Shown here piece by piece: positions 1 through 5,442 of a stretch of DNA of 5,442 nt. Below the pieces are notes generated by a model that was not told the origin of the DNA, made no database searches, and saw only the letters and a program-made list of their open reading frames with translations. A program made the translations under genes and the position numbers. Origin of the DNA: an uncultured Akkermansia sp. (GTDB lineage: Bacteria; Verrucomicrobiota; Verrucomicrobiia; Verrucomicrobiales; Akkermansiaceae); assembly GCA_900766865.1 (NCBI GenBank), contig CAAFXA010000480.1, positions 1-5,442 on the forward strand, written 5' to 3'. Every line of letters starts with the position of its first letter. Position 1 is the stretch's first letter.

Positions 1-29
1 CACAAAGCGATGCTACATATTGAAGCCTG

Positions 30-40
30 GGCATTATGCC
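30..40. repeat. Short palindrome GGCATTATGCC
   Basis: This is an 11-bp perfect inverted repeat: GGCAT, a single central T, and ATGCC. It has no loop and lies in the non-coding region, so it is more likely part of the palindromic element or a DNA-binding site than a hairpin. Confidence 0.5.
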
Positions 41-83
41 ACCCCTCCTTTCGTCGGGGTTCCAATATTTATACATCTCCGCC

Positions 84-101
84 CCAGGGCTGAAGCCCTG
101 G
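84..101. repeat. Perfect inverted repeat, 8-bp arms
   Basis: CCAGGGCT at 84-91 and AGCCCTGG at 94-101 are exact complements separated by GA. It would fold as a compact GC-rich hairpin in RNA of either strand. No U-tract follows on either side, so a simple intrinsic terminator is unlikely. It is the strongest hairpin of the palindrome cluster. Confidence 0.8.
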
Positions 102-114
102 TCTACCATATGCC

Positions 115-134
115 GCCTCGCCATGCGGCGAGGC
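115..134. repeat. Perfect inverted repeat, 8-bp arms and 4-base loop
   Basis: GCCTCGCC at 115-122 and GGCGAGGC at 127-134 are exact complements around an ATGC loop. It lies 13 bp from the preceding hairpin. Two neighbouring GC-rich hairpins of equal arm length are the typical layout of paired REP-like units. Confidence 0.8.
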
Positions 135-169
135 TCTCAAATTCCGCTCGCCTGCGGCTCGCAACACCC

Positions 170-194
170 CGATAAATTTCCGTTTATCGATAAA
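170..194. repeat. Overlapping inverted repeats CGATAAA / TTTATCG / CGATAAA
   Basis: CGATAAA (170-176) pairs with TTTATCG (183-189) around a 6-base loop. The same TTTATCG arm also forms the perfect 12-bp palindrome TTTATCGATAAA (183-194) with a second CGATAAA (188-194). The two pairings exclude each other. An additional weak hairpin AAAAC/GTTTT (192-196/200-204) follows directly. These AT-rich structures contrast with the GC-rich hairpins at 84-134. Confidence 0.65.
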
Positions 195-307
195 ACAGAG
201 TTTTTAGAGGTTCCCGATATACGAATTCCTGAGGGTAGGCTTGCAGAGCTCGCATAGCGTTGCTTTGCTCTGTTGAATTCTCTGCTCCCTACATCATTCC
301 AAGGCGC

Positions 308-2548
308 TTACAGGAAGGGGTTCGATTCCTGGCTTACATAGCCGGTATTCGGGGTTGTAGGCTTGCTGGGTGGTGGGGAAACCCGGGGTGGCAATGGAGC
401 AGGCAGTTCTTCGGCCCCGATGAGCAAGTGCAGTATTTTCCGGTGAGACTTGGCCTTATCGCTGCTTTTGAGGCAATCTGCTGCGAATTGTGCGGCTGTT
501 TTACCCGCCGGGTATGTGTAGGCACAGGGGTGGGTGCCATCTGAGCCCATGCTGAGAAGGTAGCGTACCATGTCTTCATTTGCTGTGGAAATGCAATGGC
601 GCCAGATAATGCTTAGCTGCTGGGTGGAAAGGCTGTTGAAGGGCACACCCAGGCGGCAGAGAAGGCGGGCTGCTTCCACATGTCCGTTCTCGAGTGCCAG
701 ATAGAGCGGGCTGTATCCCCGGTGGTCAGTATCTGTCAGGGAAACGCCTTTTTCTGCCAGACGATTCAGGATGGCTGTGTGGCCATGTTGGGCGGCATAA
801 TGCACAGCCGTGCGCTGCCCACTGTCCCTTGCTTTCGGGTCGGCGGAGAGGGCCAGCAGTCGTTCAAACACGCTGCGTTCTCCCCATATTGCAGCATGAT
901 GCAGAGTTGCCTTGTCCCAGCTGGAGCCGTTGGCTCCGGCGCCGTAATCCATCAGCAGATGGGCTGTCTCACGATTCTGTGCTCTTACGGCAGAGGCAAG
1001 GGCATCGGCACCATGGCGGGGGATATCCGCACCTGATTCTATGAGGGTTCGAATGGTGGAGGTGTGCGCTCTCCAGGCAGCGTTTTTCAGGGGATGCCCG
1101 TTGTTGTGGTTCACATCCCCACCCTGCGAAACAAGGTAGCGTACCATGGCATCATTGCCGTGAAGGGCAGCTGTGCTCAGCAGGCTGTTAACAGAATTAT
1201 TCTCATTGTCGCTGGGCCCGTAGTGGGGTAGCAGCCAGGTGTATATTTCCGGTGAGGAGTAGGCTGCGGCGGTCTCAGGCAGGCTTTCCGAGGGATAGGC
1301 GTTTTCTCGGGGATTGGCTCCGGCCGCCAGCAGAAGCTCTGCGAGATCCTGCCGGTTCCGGCTGACCGCCAGGTGCAGCGGTGGTAGTTGTTGGTCATGG
1401 ATGCCCTTTATCCGGGGGGCTCTGTTCGGGCTGGCGCCCAGTTCCAGCAGAAGTTTTGCTGCTTCGTAGTGGCCGCCTTCAATGGCGTAGTGCAGGGCGG
1501 TGGCGCCGCTGGTGGCTATGGCTGTGGCATCGGCTCCTTGTGCTGTCAGGTGGCGTATCAGCTCACAGTGCCCACCCATTGCCGCATACATGAGCATCGT
1601 TTCTTTATGGCGGTTGGTATCTGCCTCTATGCCACCTTTGCTGACAATAAGCCTGTAGAGCCGCATATTGCCCTGGTAGGCCGCGGCCATGAGGGCAGTA
1701 GTGTCCTCTTTGGAGCGTAATGTGACGTCTGCTCCTGCATGGATGAGCTTTTCCGCCATGCTGAGGCGTCTGTTCACGATGCTGCGTATCAGGGCGCTCC
1801 GTCCATCGTCGCCCACGGCATTAATGTTTGCCCCTGCGGCCAGCAGGAGGTCCACGATGTCTGTAAACCCACGCTCAGCCGCAGCGATGAGAATGGTGCC
1901 CTGCTTGGGGGTAGTGCCGAAGGCCGGGGCCGGGAATTCTCCCCGGGCGTTTACCGGTGCACCTGCCGCCAGAAGCTGCCGTACGTAATCGGCACGCCCG
2001 GCAAGTGTAGCTTTCAGGATGGCTTTGCTTCCGGGGATGGCTCCTTTCTCCAGCAGGAGAGTCACCATCTCATCATGCCTTCCCATGATGGCATGTACCA
2101 GGCTTTCGGTATCCGGCTCTGCCCCGGCTGCCAGCAGAAGTCGGGCGCATGCGGTATGGCCTCCCATTACAGCGTATAAAAGGGGGGAAATGCCTTTGCC
2201 CGGCTCGGTTTTTGCCCCGGCGTTCAAAAGACTTTCCACCATATTGACCTGCCCGAAACGCGAGGCAATTTGCAGGGCTGTTTGTTGCTGCCGGCTGAGA
2301 AGCTCTGCCGGAACTCCGGCTTGAATGCAACGGAGCGCCAGAGGAAGGTCGCCTTTATTCAGGGCTTCGCGGCATATCTGCGAAAGGCGTTGCAGCTCTT
2401 GTTCCCGGGCTATGCGTTGCTCCTCGGCAATAACCTGCTGATAGTAGTGTGAAACGGCTGCTCTTCCTTGCTGCAGAAGGTCTTGTGCCGGTGTGGCCTG
2501 GGCGGTGGAGAAGGCTGCCAGAAGCGGTAGAAAGCGTGAGGAAAACAT
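308..2548 (-). CDS. Exported ankyrin-repeat protein of unknown function
   Basis: The product is 746 residues from the ATG at 2548. That start gives a good Sec signal peptide, MFSSRFLPLLAAFSTAQA, with a probable cut after AQA (residue 18), and fits the promoter just upstream. A GTG at 2587 would add 13 residues that bury the signal peptide and would overlap the promoter. Residues of about 25-60 form a Glu/Gln/Arg-rich helical segment. Roughly 19 ankyrin repeats follow from about 57 to 712, recognisable by TALxxA, GHxxxxxLLLxxGA and xxDxxGxTALHYA-like units. The clearest are TALHYAIEGGHYEAAKLLLELGA (about 350-372) and TAVHYAAQHGHTAILNRLAEKG (about 580-601). The units around 420-447 and 643-712 are degenerate. 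A proline-rich tail (about 716-734, including PAPLPPRVSPPPSKP) ends the protein. No enzymatic domain or later membrane segment is evident. Ankyrin arrays bind proteins, so a periplasmic or secreted binding or scaffold role is inferred. The gene is separate from purLQ, and its neighbours give no functional clue. Confidence 0.9.
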   Translation of the reverse strand: MFSSRFLPLLAAFSTAQATPAQDLLQQGRAAVSHYYQQVIAEEQRIAREQELQRLSQICREALNKGDLPLALRCIQAGVPAELLSRQQQTALQIASRFGQVNMVESLLNAGAKTEPGKGISPLLYAVMGGHTACARLLLAAGAEPDTESLVHAIMGRHDEMVTLLLEKGAIPGSKAILKATLAGRADYVRQLLAAGAPVNARGEFPAPAFGTTPKQGTILIAAAERGFTDIVDLLLAAGANINAVGDDGRSALIRSIVNRRLSMAEKLIHAGADVTLRSKEDTTALMAAAYQGNMRLYRLIVSKGGIEADTNRHKETMLMYAAMGGHCELIRHLTAQGADATAIATSGATALHYAIEGGHYEAAKLLLELGASPNRAPRIKGIHDQQLPPLHLAVSRNRQDLAELLLAAGANPRENAYPSESLPETAAAYSSPEIYTWLLPHYGPSDNENNSVNSLLSTAALHGNDAMVRYLVSQGGDVNHNNGHPLKNAAWRAHTSTIRTLIESGADIPRHGADALASAVRAQNRETAHLLMDYGAGANGSSWDKATLHHAAIWGERSVFERLLALSADPKARDSGQRTAVHYAAQHGHTAILNRLAEKGVSLTDTDHRGYSPLYLALENGHVEAARLLCRLGVPFNSLSTQQLSIIWRHCISTANEDMVRYLLSMGSDGTHPCAYTYPAGKTAAQFAADCLKSSDKAKSHRKILHLLIGAEELPAPLPPRVSPPPSKPTTPNTGYVSQESNPFL

Positions 2549-2554
2549 GCCCGT

Positions 2555-2583
2555 AGCATAGCACTGCAGCAAACGCCCGTCAA
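2555..2583 (-). promoter_or_regulatory. Sigma-70 type promoter of the ankyrin-repeat gene
   Basis: On the minus strand TTGACG (2583-2578) is followed by a 17-bp spacer and TATGCT (2560-2555), close to the TTGACA/TATAAT consensus with optimal spacing. Six bases separate the -10 hexamer from the ATG at 2548, so the standard start point falls on or beside the A of that ATG. The promoter lies just beyond the purLQ terminator, where a new transcription unit would be expected. It would make a leaderless mRNA, which agrees with the absence of any Shine-Dalgarno sequence before the ATG. This was predicted by eye; no expression data are available. Confidence 0.65.
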
Positions 2584-2598
2584 GCACATTCTGCCGGG

Positions 2599-2635
2599 AG
2601 AAGAGAAAGCCCCCACCTGTCGAACAGGCGGGGGC
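2599..2635 (-). terminator. Rho-independent terminator of the purLQ unit
   Basis: On the minus strand a 12-bp stem forms between 2624-2635 (GCCCCCGCCTGT) and 2609-2620 (ACAGGTGGGGGC), with a TCG loop at 2621-2623. One position (2629/2615) is a G-U wobble in the minus-strand RNA and an A-C mismatch in the plus-strand RNA, so the hairpin is best formed by minus-strand transcripts. It is followed by the U-rich run TTTCTCTTCT (2608 down to 2599). The position, starting 27 bp after the purQ stop, fits termination of purLQ ahead of the ankyrin gene. Confidence 0.88.
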
Positions 2636-2662
2636 GAAGGGAAATCGGCGCGGGTGCGCGAC

Positions 2663-3370
2663 TTACTTCAGAGCATCGAAGGCGCCCTTGAAGAAGTAGT
2701 AGCCCCAGCCCCAATCGGGGTCACCGGACCAATCGGGGTCGTAGTGGTGGCGGGGCTTCAGGAAACGCTCCGGGTGCGGCATGAGACCCATGGCGCGACC
2801 GGTGGGGTCCTGCAGGCCGGCGATGCGCAGCTCGGAGCCGTTGTGGTTGTCGGCATACTGCAGGGCTACGCAGCCGTTGTCGAGGTACTTCTGAGCGTCG
2901 CCGGGCTCACAGACCAGGCGTCCTTCGGCGTGGGCGGAGGGCAGCTCGAAGTTCTCGGGCAGGTATGTGGTGAAGGGGCAGTTAGGAGCCACTTTCACCA
3001 GCTTGTCCCACATGCACTCAAAGCGCTCGCTCTTGTTCCAGATGAGGGAGGCCTTGGGCAGGATGCCCAGCTTGGTCAGAATCTGGAAGCCATTGCAGAT
3101 GCCGAAGAGGAAGCCGCCGTTGGCGTGGTGCTTCTGCAGGGCATCGCCCAGGAAGCGCTCGGTCTCCAGCTGAGCCAGACGGCCACTCATCACATAGTCA
3201 CCATAGGAGAAACCGCCGGAGAATACGACGAGCTGAGCCTTGGCAACGTGCTGGGGCGTAGCTGTGGCAATGGGCTGCACCTGAGTGGTGAAACCGGCGG
3301 CGCGCAGAGCGCGCTCGGTCTCCACATCGCAGTTTGTGCCGGGATATTTGAGAAGTAATGCGTGAGGCAT
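2663..3370 (-). CDS. purQ: Phosphoribosylformylglycinamidine synthase, glutaminase subunit PurQ
   Basis: PurQ is the class I glutamine amidotransferase subunit of FGAM synthase: it hydrolyses glutamine and channels ammonia to PurL. The 235-residue product has the normal length for a free-standing PurQ. The N-terminus (LLKYPGTNCDVETERALRAAGF region, residues 5-27) is typical of the family. SGGFSYGDYVMSGRLA (51-66) is the conserved loop, and the nucleophile elbow FGICNGFQ (89-96) provides Cys92. MPHPERF (197-203) supplies His199 and Glu201, so the catalytic triad is complete. The ATG start at 3370 gives the expected family N-terminus. No Shine-Dalgarno sequence precedes it; the sequence just upstream is AATTTTACT. 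The gene follows purL by 38 bp on the same strand and is probably co-transcribed with it. It ends with TAA, 27 bp before the hairpin of an intrinsic terminator. Near the C-terminus DPDW occurs twice (211-214 and 217-220), from a 12-bp direct repeat in the DNA. Confidence 0.97.
   Translation of the reverse strand: MPHALLLKYPGTNCDVETERALRAAGFTTQVQPIATATPQHVAKAQLVVFSGGFSYGDYVMSGRLAQLETERFLGDALQKHHANGGFLFGICNGFQILTKLGILPKASLIWNKSERFECMWDKLVKVAPNCPFTTYLPENFELPSAHAEGRLVCEPGDAQKYLDNGCVALQYADNHNGSELRIAGLQDPTGRAMGLMPHPERFLKPRHHYDPDWSGDPDWGWGYYFFKGAFDALK
2711..2740. repeat. 12-bp direct repeat inside purQ
   Basis: The sequence CCAATCGGGGTC (+ strand) occurs exactly at 2711-2722 and again at 2729-2740, a period of 18 bp. 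It encodes the repeated DPDW in the PurQ C-terminus (DPDWSGDPDWGW). Because 18 is a multiple of three, it could have arisen as an in-frame six-codon duplication. The product remains in frame and ends normally. Confidence 0.75.
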
Positions 3371-3379
3371 AGTAAAATT

Positions 3380-3407
3380 ACGAGTTAAGAGTTACGAATT
3401 ACGAGTT
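3380..3407 (-). repeat. Four tandem 7-bp repeats between purL and purQ
   Basis: Read on the minus strand directly after the purL stop codon, the gap consists of AACTCGT, AATTCGT, AACTCTT and AACTCGT in perfect heptamer phase. A decayed fifth unit, AATTTTA (3373-3379), comes next. The consensus is roughly AAYTCKT. This low-GC array fills almost the whole 38-bp gap, in contrast to the GC-rich genes on both sides. It resembles the short tandemly repeated heptamers known from intergenic DNA of cyanobacteria and some other bacteria. A role is unknown; it may be a spacer between two co-transcribed genes. Confidence 0.8.
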
Positions 3408-3408
3408 A

Positions 3409-5442
3409 TTAATAGAAAGGCGTTAATCCGTTCTTCCAGATGCTCTTCAGCTCGGCAATCTCGGCCTGCAGCACAGTGCTGCCCTTGGCGGTGATAGTGA
3501 GCTGGCCGTCGGTGGTGGCGGTACCAATGCGGGCGCAGGGGGTGCCGGCCATGGCTGCGGCGAAGTCGTCAGCCAGGTCTTCGTCTACCTCCACAAGGAA
3601 GCGACCGGTGCTTTCGGAGAAGCAGGGCACTGCGTTGTTCTGCCAGCCGCCAACGGTGGGAAGCTTGTCGAGGTCAATGCAGATGCCACCCTTGCCGGAG
3701 AATGCCATCTCGGCGGCGGCTACGGCAAGACCACCTTCGGACAGGTCGTGGGCAGAGAGCACCAGCCCCTGTGTGAGGGCCTTGCTGTAGTACTGCTTGT
3801 ACACCTCGAAGTTGGCAGCGCAGTCGGTCTGCGGCACCTTGCAGTCCTTCACGCCCTTAATGCGGGCGTAGACGGAGGCACCCATCTCGTCCTCGGTGTT
3901 ACCCACGATGAAGATGGCGCTGTTGTTGCGGCGCAGGCTGGCGCCGCGCACATGCTCGGGCTCTTCCACCACGCCGAAGCCGGAGCAGAGGAAGGTGACG
4001 GGGATGTTCACGGGGCCGTCTTCAGTCTCGAAGTAGTTGTAGAAGCTGTCCTTACCGGATACATAGGGGGCTCCGTAGGCCAGAGCGGCGGTGCGGATGC
4101 CCTTGGCACACTCCACGATGCGACCCAGCTCGGTGGGGCACTCGGGGTTGCCCATGCAGAAGTTGTCCAGCAGGGCAATCTTCTCCGGGTTGGTGCCGGC
4201 CAGTACCAGCTGGCGCACGGTTTCGTCCACTGTGCCGGTACCCATGGCGTAGGGGTCGGTCTTACCCCACTCGGGCAGAATGGCCAGAGCGAGAGACATG
4301 AGCTTGTCGGAGCCGTCGATGTCGATGACGGAGGCATCCTGCGGGGCATCTGCCGTGGCACCGGCCAGGGGCTTCAGCACGGTGTTGCCCTGCACTTCGT
4401 GGTCGTACTCGCGGATGATGGGCTCGCGGGAAACGATGGCGAAGTCGCCGAACACCTGCTTCAGGTCGGCGCTCAGGTTGCTGTCGTCCAGAGCCACACC
4501 CTGCATGGCCGGGCAGGGGGTGAAGGTGGAGGTGAGGTACTTGGTGGGGGCATCGTGCAGCTTGGAGTTGTCCATTTCCACTACCAGCTCGCCGTTGTGC
4601 CATACACGCAGCACGCCGCTGTCGTTGGACTCACCCAGTACGGTCATCTCTGTCTGGAAGGTGTCGGCAAGGCTCTGCAGCTCGGCCAGGTTCTCGGGCT
4701 TCACTGCCAGCACCATGCGTTCCTGAGACTCAGAGAGGAAAATCTGCCAGGAGAGCATGCCGGTCTCCTTGAGCGGGGCGCGCTCCAGGTAGAGGTTGCC
4801 ACCTGTTTCGGAGAGCATCTCGCCGGCAGCGGAGGAGAAACCGCCTGCGCCGCAGTCGGTCACGAACTCGATGAGACCACGCTCGCGAGCTTCGAGGATA
4901 ACATCGAGCGTCTTCTTCTCTTCGATGGGGTTACCAATCTGCACAGCCTGCTGGTCCTCGGTGGCGGATTCTTCGCCCATGGCAGCAGAGGAGAAGGTGG
5001 CGCCGTGAAGGCCGTCCTTACCGGTGCGGCCGCCGATGACAACCACGGCCAGACCGGGCTTCATCTCCTTGGCGATGTCCTTCTGGGGAATCACGCCTGC
5101 CGTACCGCAGAATACGAGCGGGTTGTAAATGTAGGTGGGGTCGAACTGGATAGCGCCGCTGGTGGTGGGAATACCCATGCGGTTGCCGTAGTCGCGCACG
5201 CCGTGTACCACGCCGCGCATAATACCCAGGGGGTGAATGATGTTGTGACCCTCCACCATGCTCTGCGGGGTATCGGGAGCGCCGAAGCAGAACACATCCA
5301 GGTTGGCGATGGGTTTGGCGCCCTTGCCGGCACCCAGAATGTCGCGAATCACGCCGCCCAGACCCGTGTTGGCACCGGCGTAGGGCTCAATGGCGCTGGG
5401 GTGGTTGTGGGTCTCGGCCTTCAGGCAGACGGAGAGCTCGTC
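3409..5442 (-). CDS. purL: Phosphoribosylformylglycinamidine synthase, synthetase subunit PurL (5' end outside window)
   Basis: PurL performs the ATP-dependent amidation of FGAR to FGAM in cytoplasmic de novo purine synthesis, using ammonia supplied by PurQ. The frame is open to the right edge, so the start codon and N-terminus are missing; 677 residues and the TAA stop are visible. The reading starts with the family signature KAETHNHPSAIEPYAG (visible residues 8-23), which includes the conserved active-site His region. It continues with the Gly-rich GGRTGKDGLHGATFSS (137-152), GAGGFSSAAGEM (198-209), SESQERM (237-243), LDNFCMGNP (425-433), SGKDSFYN (462-469), HDLSEGG (565-571) and SESTGRF (609-615). 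The last of these match the second, duplicated half of the AIRS-like synthetase fold. No glutaminase domain follows, consistent with the separate purQ gene 38 bp downstream. Whether a PurS-like domain is fused to the missing N-terminus cannot be told. A GTG at 5350-5352 is internal, not the start, because the ETHNHP motif lies upstream of it. Identification is firm. Confidence 0.97.
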   Translation of the reverse strand, partial: DELSVCLKAETHNHPSAIEPYAGANTGLGGVIRDILGAGKGAKPIANLDVFCFGAPDTPQSMVEGHNIIHPLGIMRGVVHGVRDYGNRMGIPTTSGAIQFDPTYIYNPLVFCGTAGVIPQKDIAKEMKPGLAVVVIGGRTGKDGLHGATFSSAAMGEESATEDQQAVQIGNPIEEKKTLDVILEARERGLIEFVTDCGAGGFSSAAGEMLSETGGNLYLERAPLKETGMLSWQIFLSESQERMVLAVKPENLAELQSLADTFQTEMTVLGESNDSGVLRVWHNGELVVEMDNSKLHDAPTKYLTSTFTPCPAMQGVALDDSNLSADLKQVFGDFAIVSREPIIREYDHEVQGNTVLKPLAGATADAPQDASVIDIDGSDKLMSLALAILPEWGKTDPYAMGTGTVDETVRQLVLAGTNPEKIALLDNFCMGNPECPTELGRIVECAKGIRTAALAYGAPYVSGKDSFYNYFETEDGPVNIPVTFLCSGFGVVEEPEHVRGASLRRNNSAIFIVGNTEDEMGASVYARIKGVKDCKVPQTDCAANFEVYKQYYSKALTQGLVLSAHDLSEGGLAVAAAEMAFSGKGGICIDLDKLPTVGGWQNNAVPCFSESTGRFLVEVDEDLADDFAAAMAGTPCARIGTATTDGQLTITAKGSTVLQAEIAELKSIWKNGLTPFY

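Larger units (their letters stand above)
1..307. other. Non-coding region rich in palindromes, downstream of the ankyrin gene
   Basis: No convincing gene is present. The 73-codon open frame at 36-257 (+) has no family resemblance and runs through the inverted repeats, so I regard it as chance. The region is less GC-rich than the genes and contains a series of short perfect inverted repeats at 30-40, 84-101, 115-134, 170-194 and 192-204. The clustering resembles dispersed intergenic palindromic elements (REP-like). No transposase is present. No hairpin with a U-tract follows the ankyrin stop codon: CAGAGC/GCTCTG (244-249/267-272) has a 17-base loop and no T-run. Confidence 0.6.

Noticed and set aside
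36..257. A 73-codon open frame on the + strand in the left non-coding region
   Set aside because: It has no recognisable family, no ribosome binding site, and passes straight through several perfect inverted repeats, so it is probably translation of a repeat element.
244..272. CAGAGC/GCTCTG inverted repeat as terminator of the ankyrin gene
   Set aside because: The stem is only 6 bp with a 17-base loop, and no U-tract follows on the minus strand.
2071..2090. CATCATG/CATGATG inverted repeat with a 6-base loop
   Set aside because: It lies within the ankyrin coding sequence, encodes ordinary repeat residues (GRHDEM), and is explained by chance.
1300..2150. Recurring GCCAGCAGAAG-like words on the + strand, suggestive of a DNA repeat array
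   Set aside because: They are the reverse complement of codons for the LLLAAGA motif repeated in each ankyrin unit, so they reflect the protein repeat and not a CRISPR or other DNA array.
2549..2587. GTG start at 2587 for the ankyrin gene
   Set aside because: It would place 13 extra residues in front of a standard signal peptide, and its coding would overlap the -35 and -10 boxes. The ATG at 2548 explains both features better.
2654..3358. A 234-codon open frame on the + strand covering nearly all of purQ
   Set aside because: It is antisense to a clearly identified, complete purQ. Its product is low-complexity (Gly, Val, Ala, Gln rich), as expected from the complement of GC-biased codons.

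Overview
This window reads as ordinary bacterial chromosome with the coding on the minus strand. From right to left in + coordinates (the direction of transcription) it holds the 3' part of purL, complete purQ, an intrinsic terminator, a promoter, one long gene for an exported ankyrin-repeat protein, and about 300 bp of palindrome-rich non-coding DNA. The GC-rich coding, the separate purL and purQ genes, the general lack of Shine-Dalgarno sequences and the exported ankyrin protein would suit a host-associated Verrucomicrobiota such as an Akkermansia relative. This assignment is an inference from recall and is weak; no taxonomic marker is present.

purL and purQ (3409-5442 and 2663-3370) encode the synthetase and glutaminase subunits of phosphoribosylformylglycinamidine (FGAM) synthase, the fourth step of de novo purine synthesis. 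PurQ releases ammonia from glutamine and PurL uses it with ATP to convert FGAR to FGAM. The two genes are 38 bp apart and probably co-transcribed. The gap is filled by four in-phase 7-bp repeats and carries no recognisable ribosome binding site. A strong hairpin with a U-rich tail follows purQ and closes the unit.

Immediately after the terminator lies a near-consensus sigma-70 type promoter (TTGACG, 17 bp, TATGCT). Its predicted start point falls on the A of the ATG that begins a good signal peptide, so the ankyrin gene (308-2548) appears to be an independent transcription unit with a leaderless mRNA. The product is about 746 residues: signal peptide, short Glu/Gln-rich helical segment, roughly 19 ankyrin repeats, and a proline-rich C-terminal tail. 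Its partner and function cannot be read from the sequence.

The leftmost 307 bp contain no convincing gene. They hold several short perfect inverted repeats in close succession, which looks like a dispersed intergenic repeat element rather than coding DNA. I found no CRISPR array, tRNA, rRNA, transposase or phage gene, and no clear sign of a novel multi-gene system. The points most worth checking are the leaderless promoter arrangement, the heptamer repeat between purL and purQ, and the palindrome cluster.
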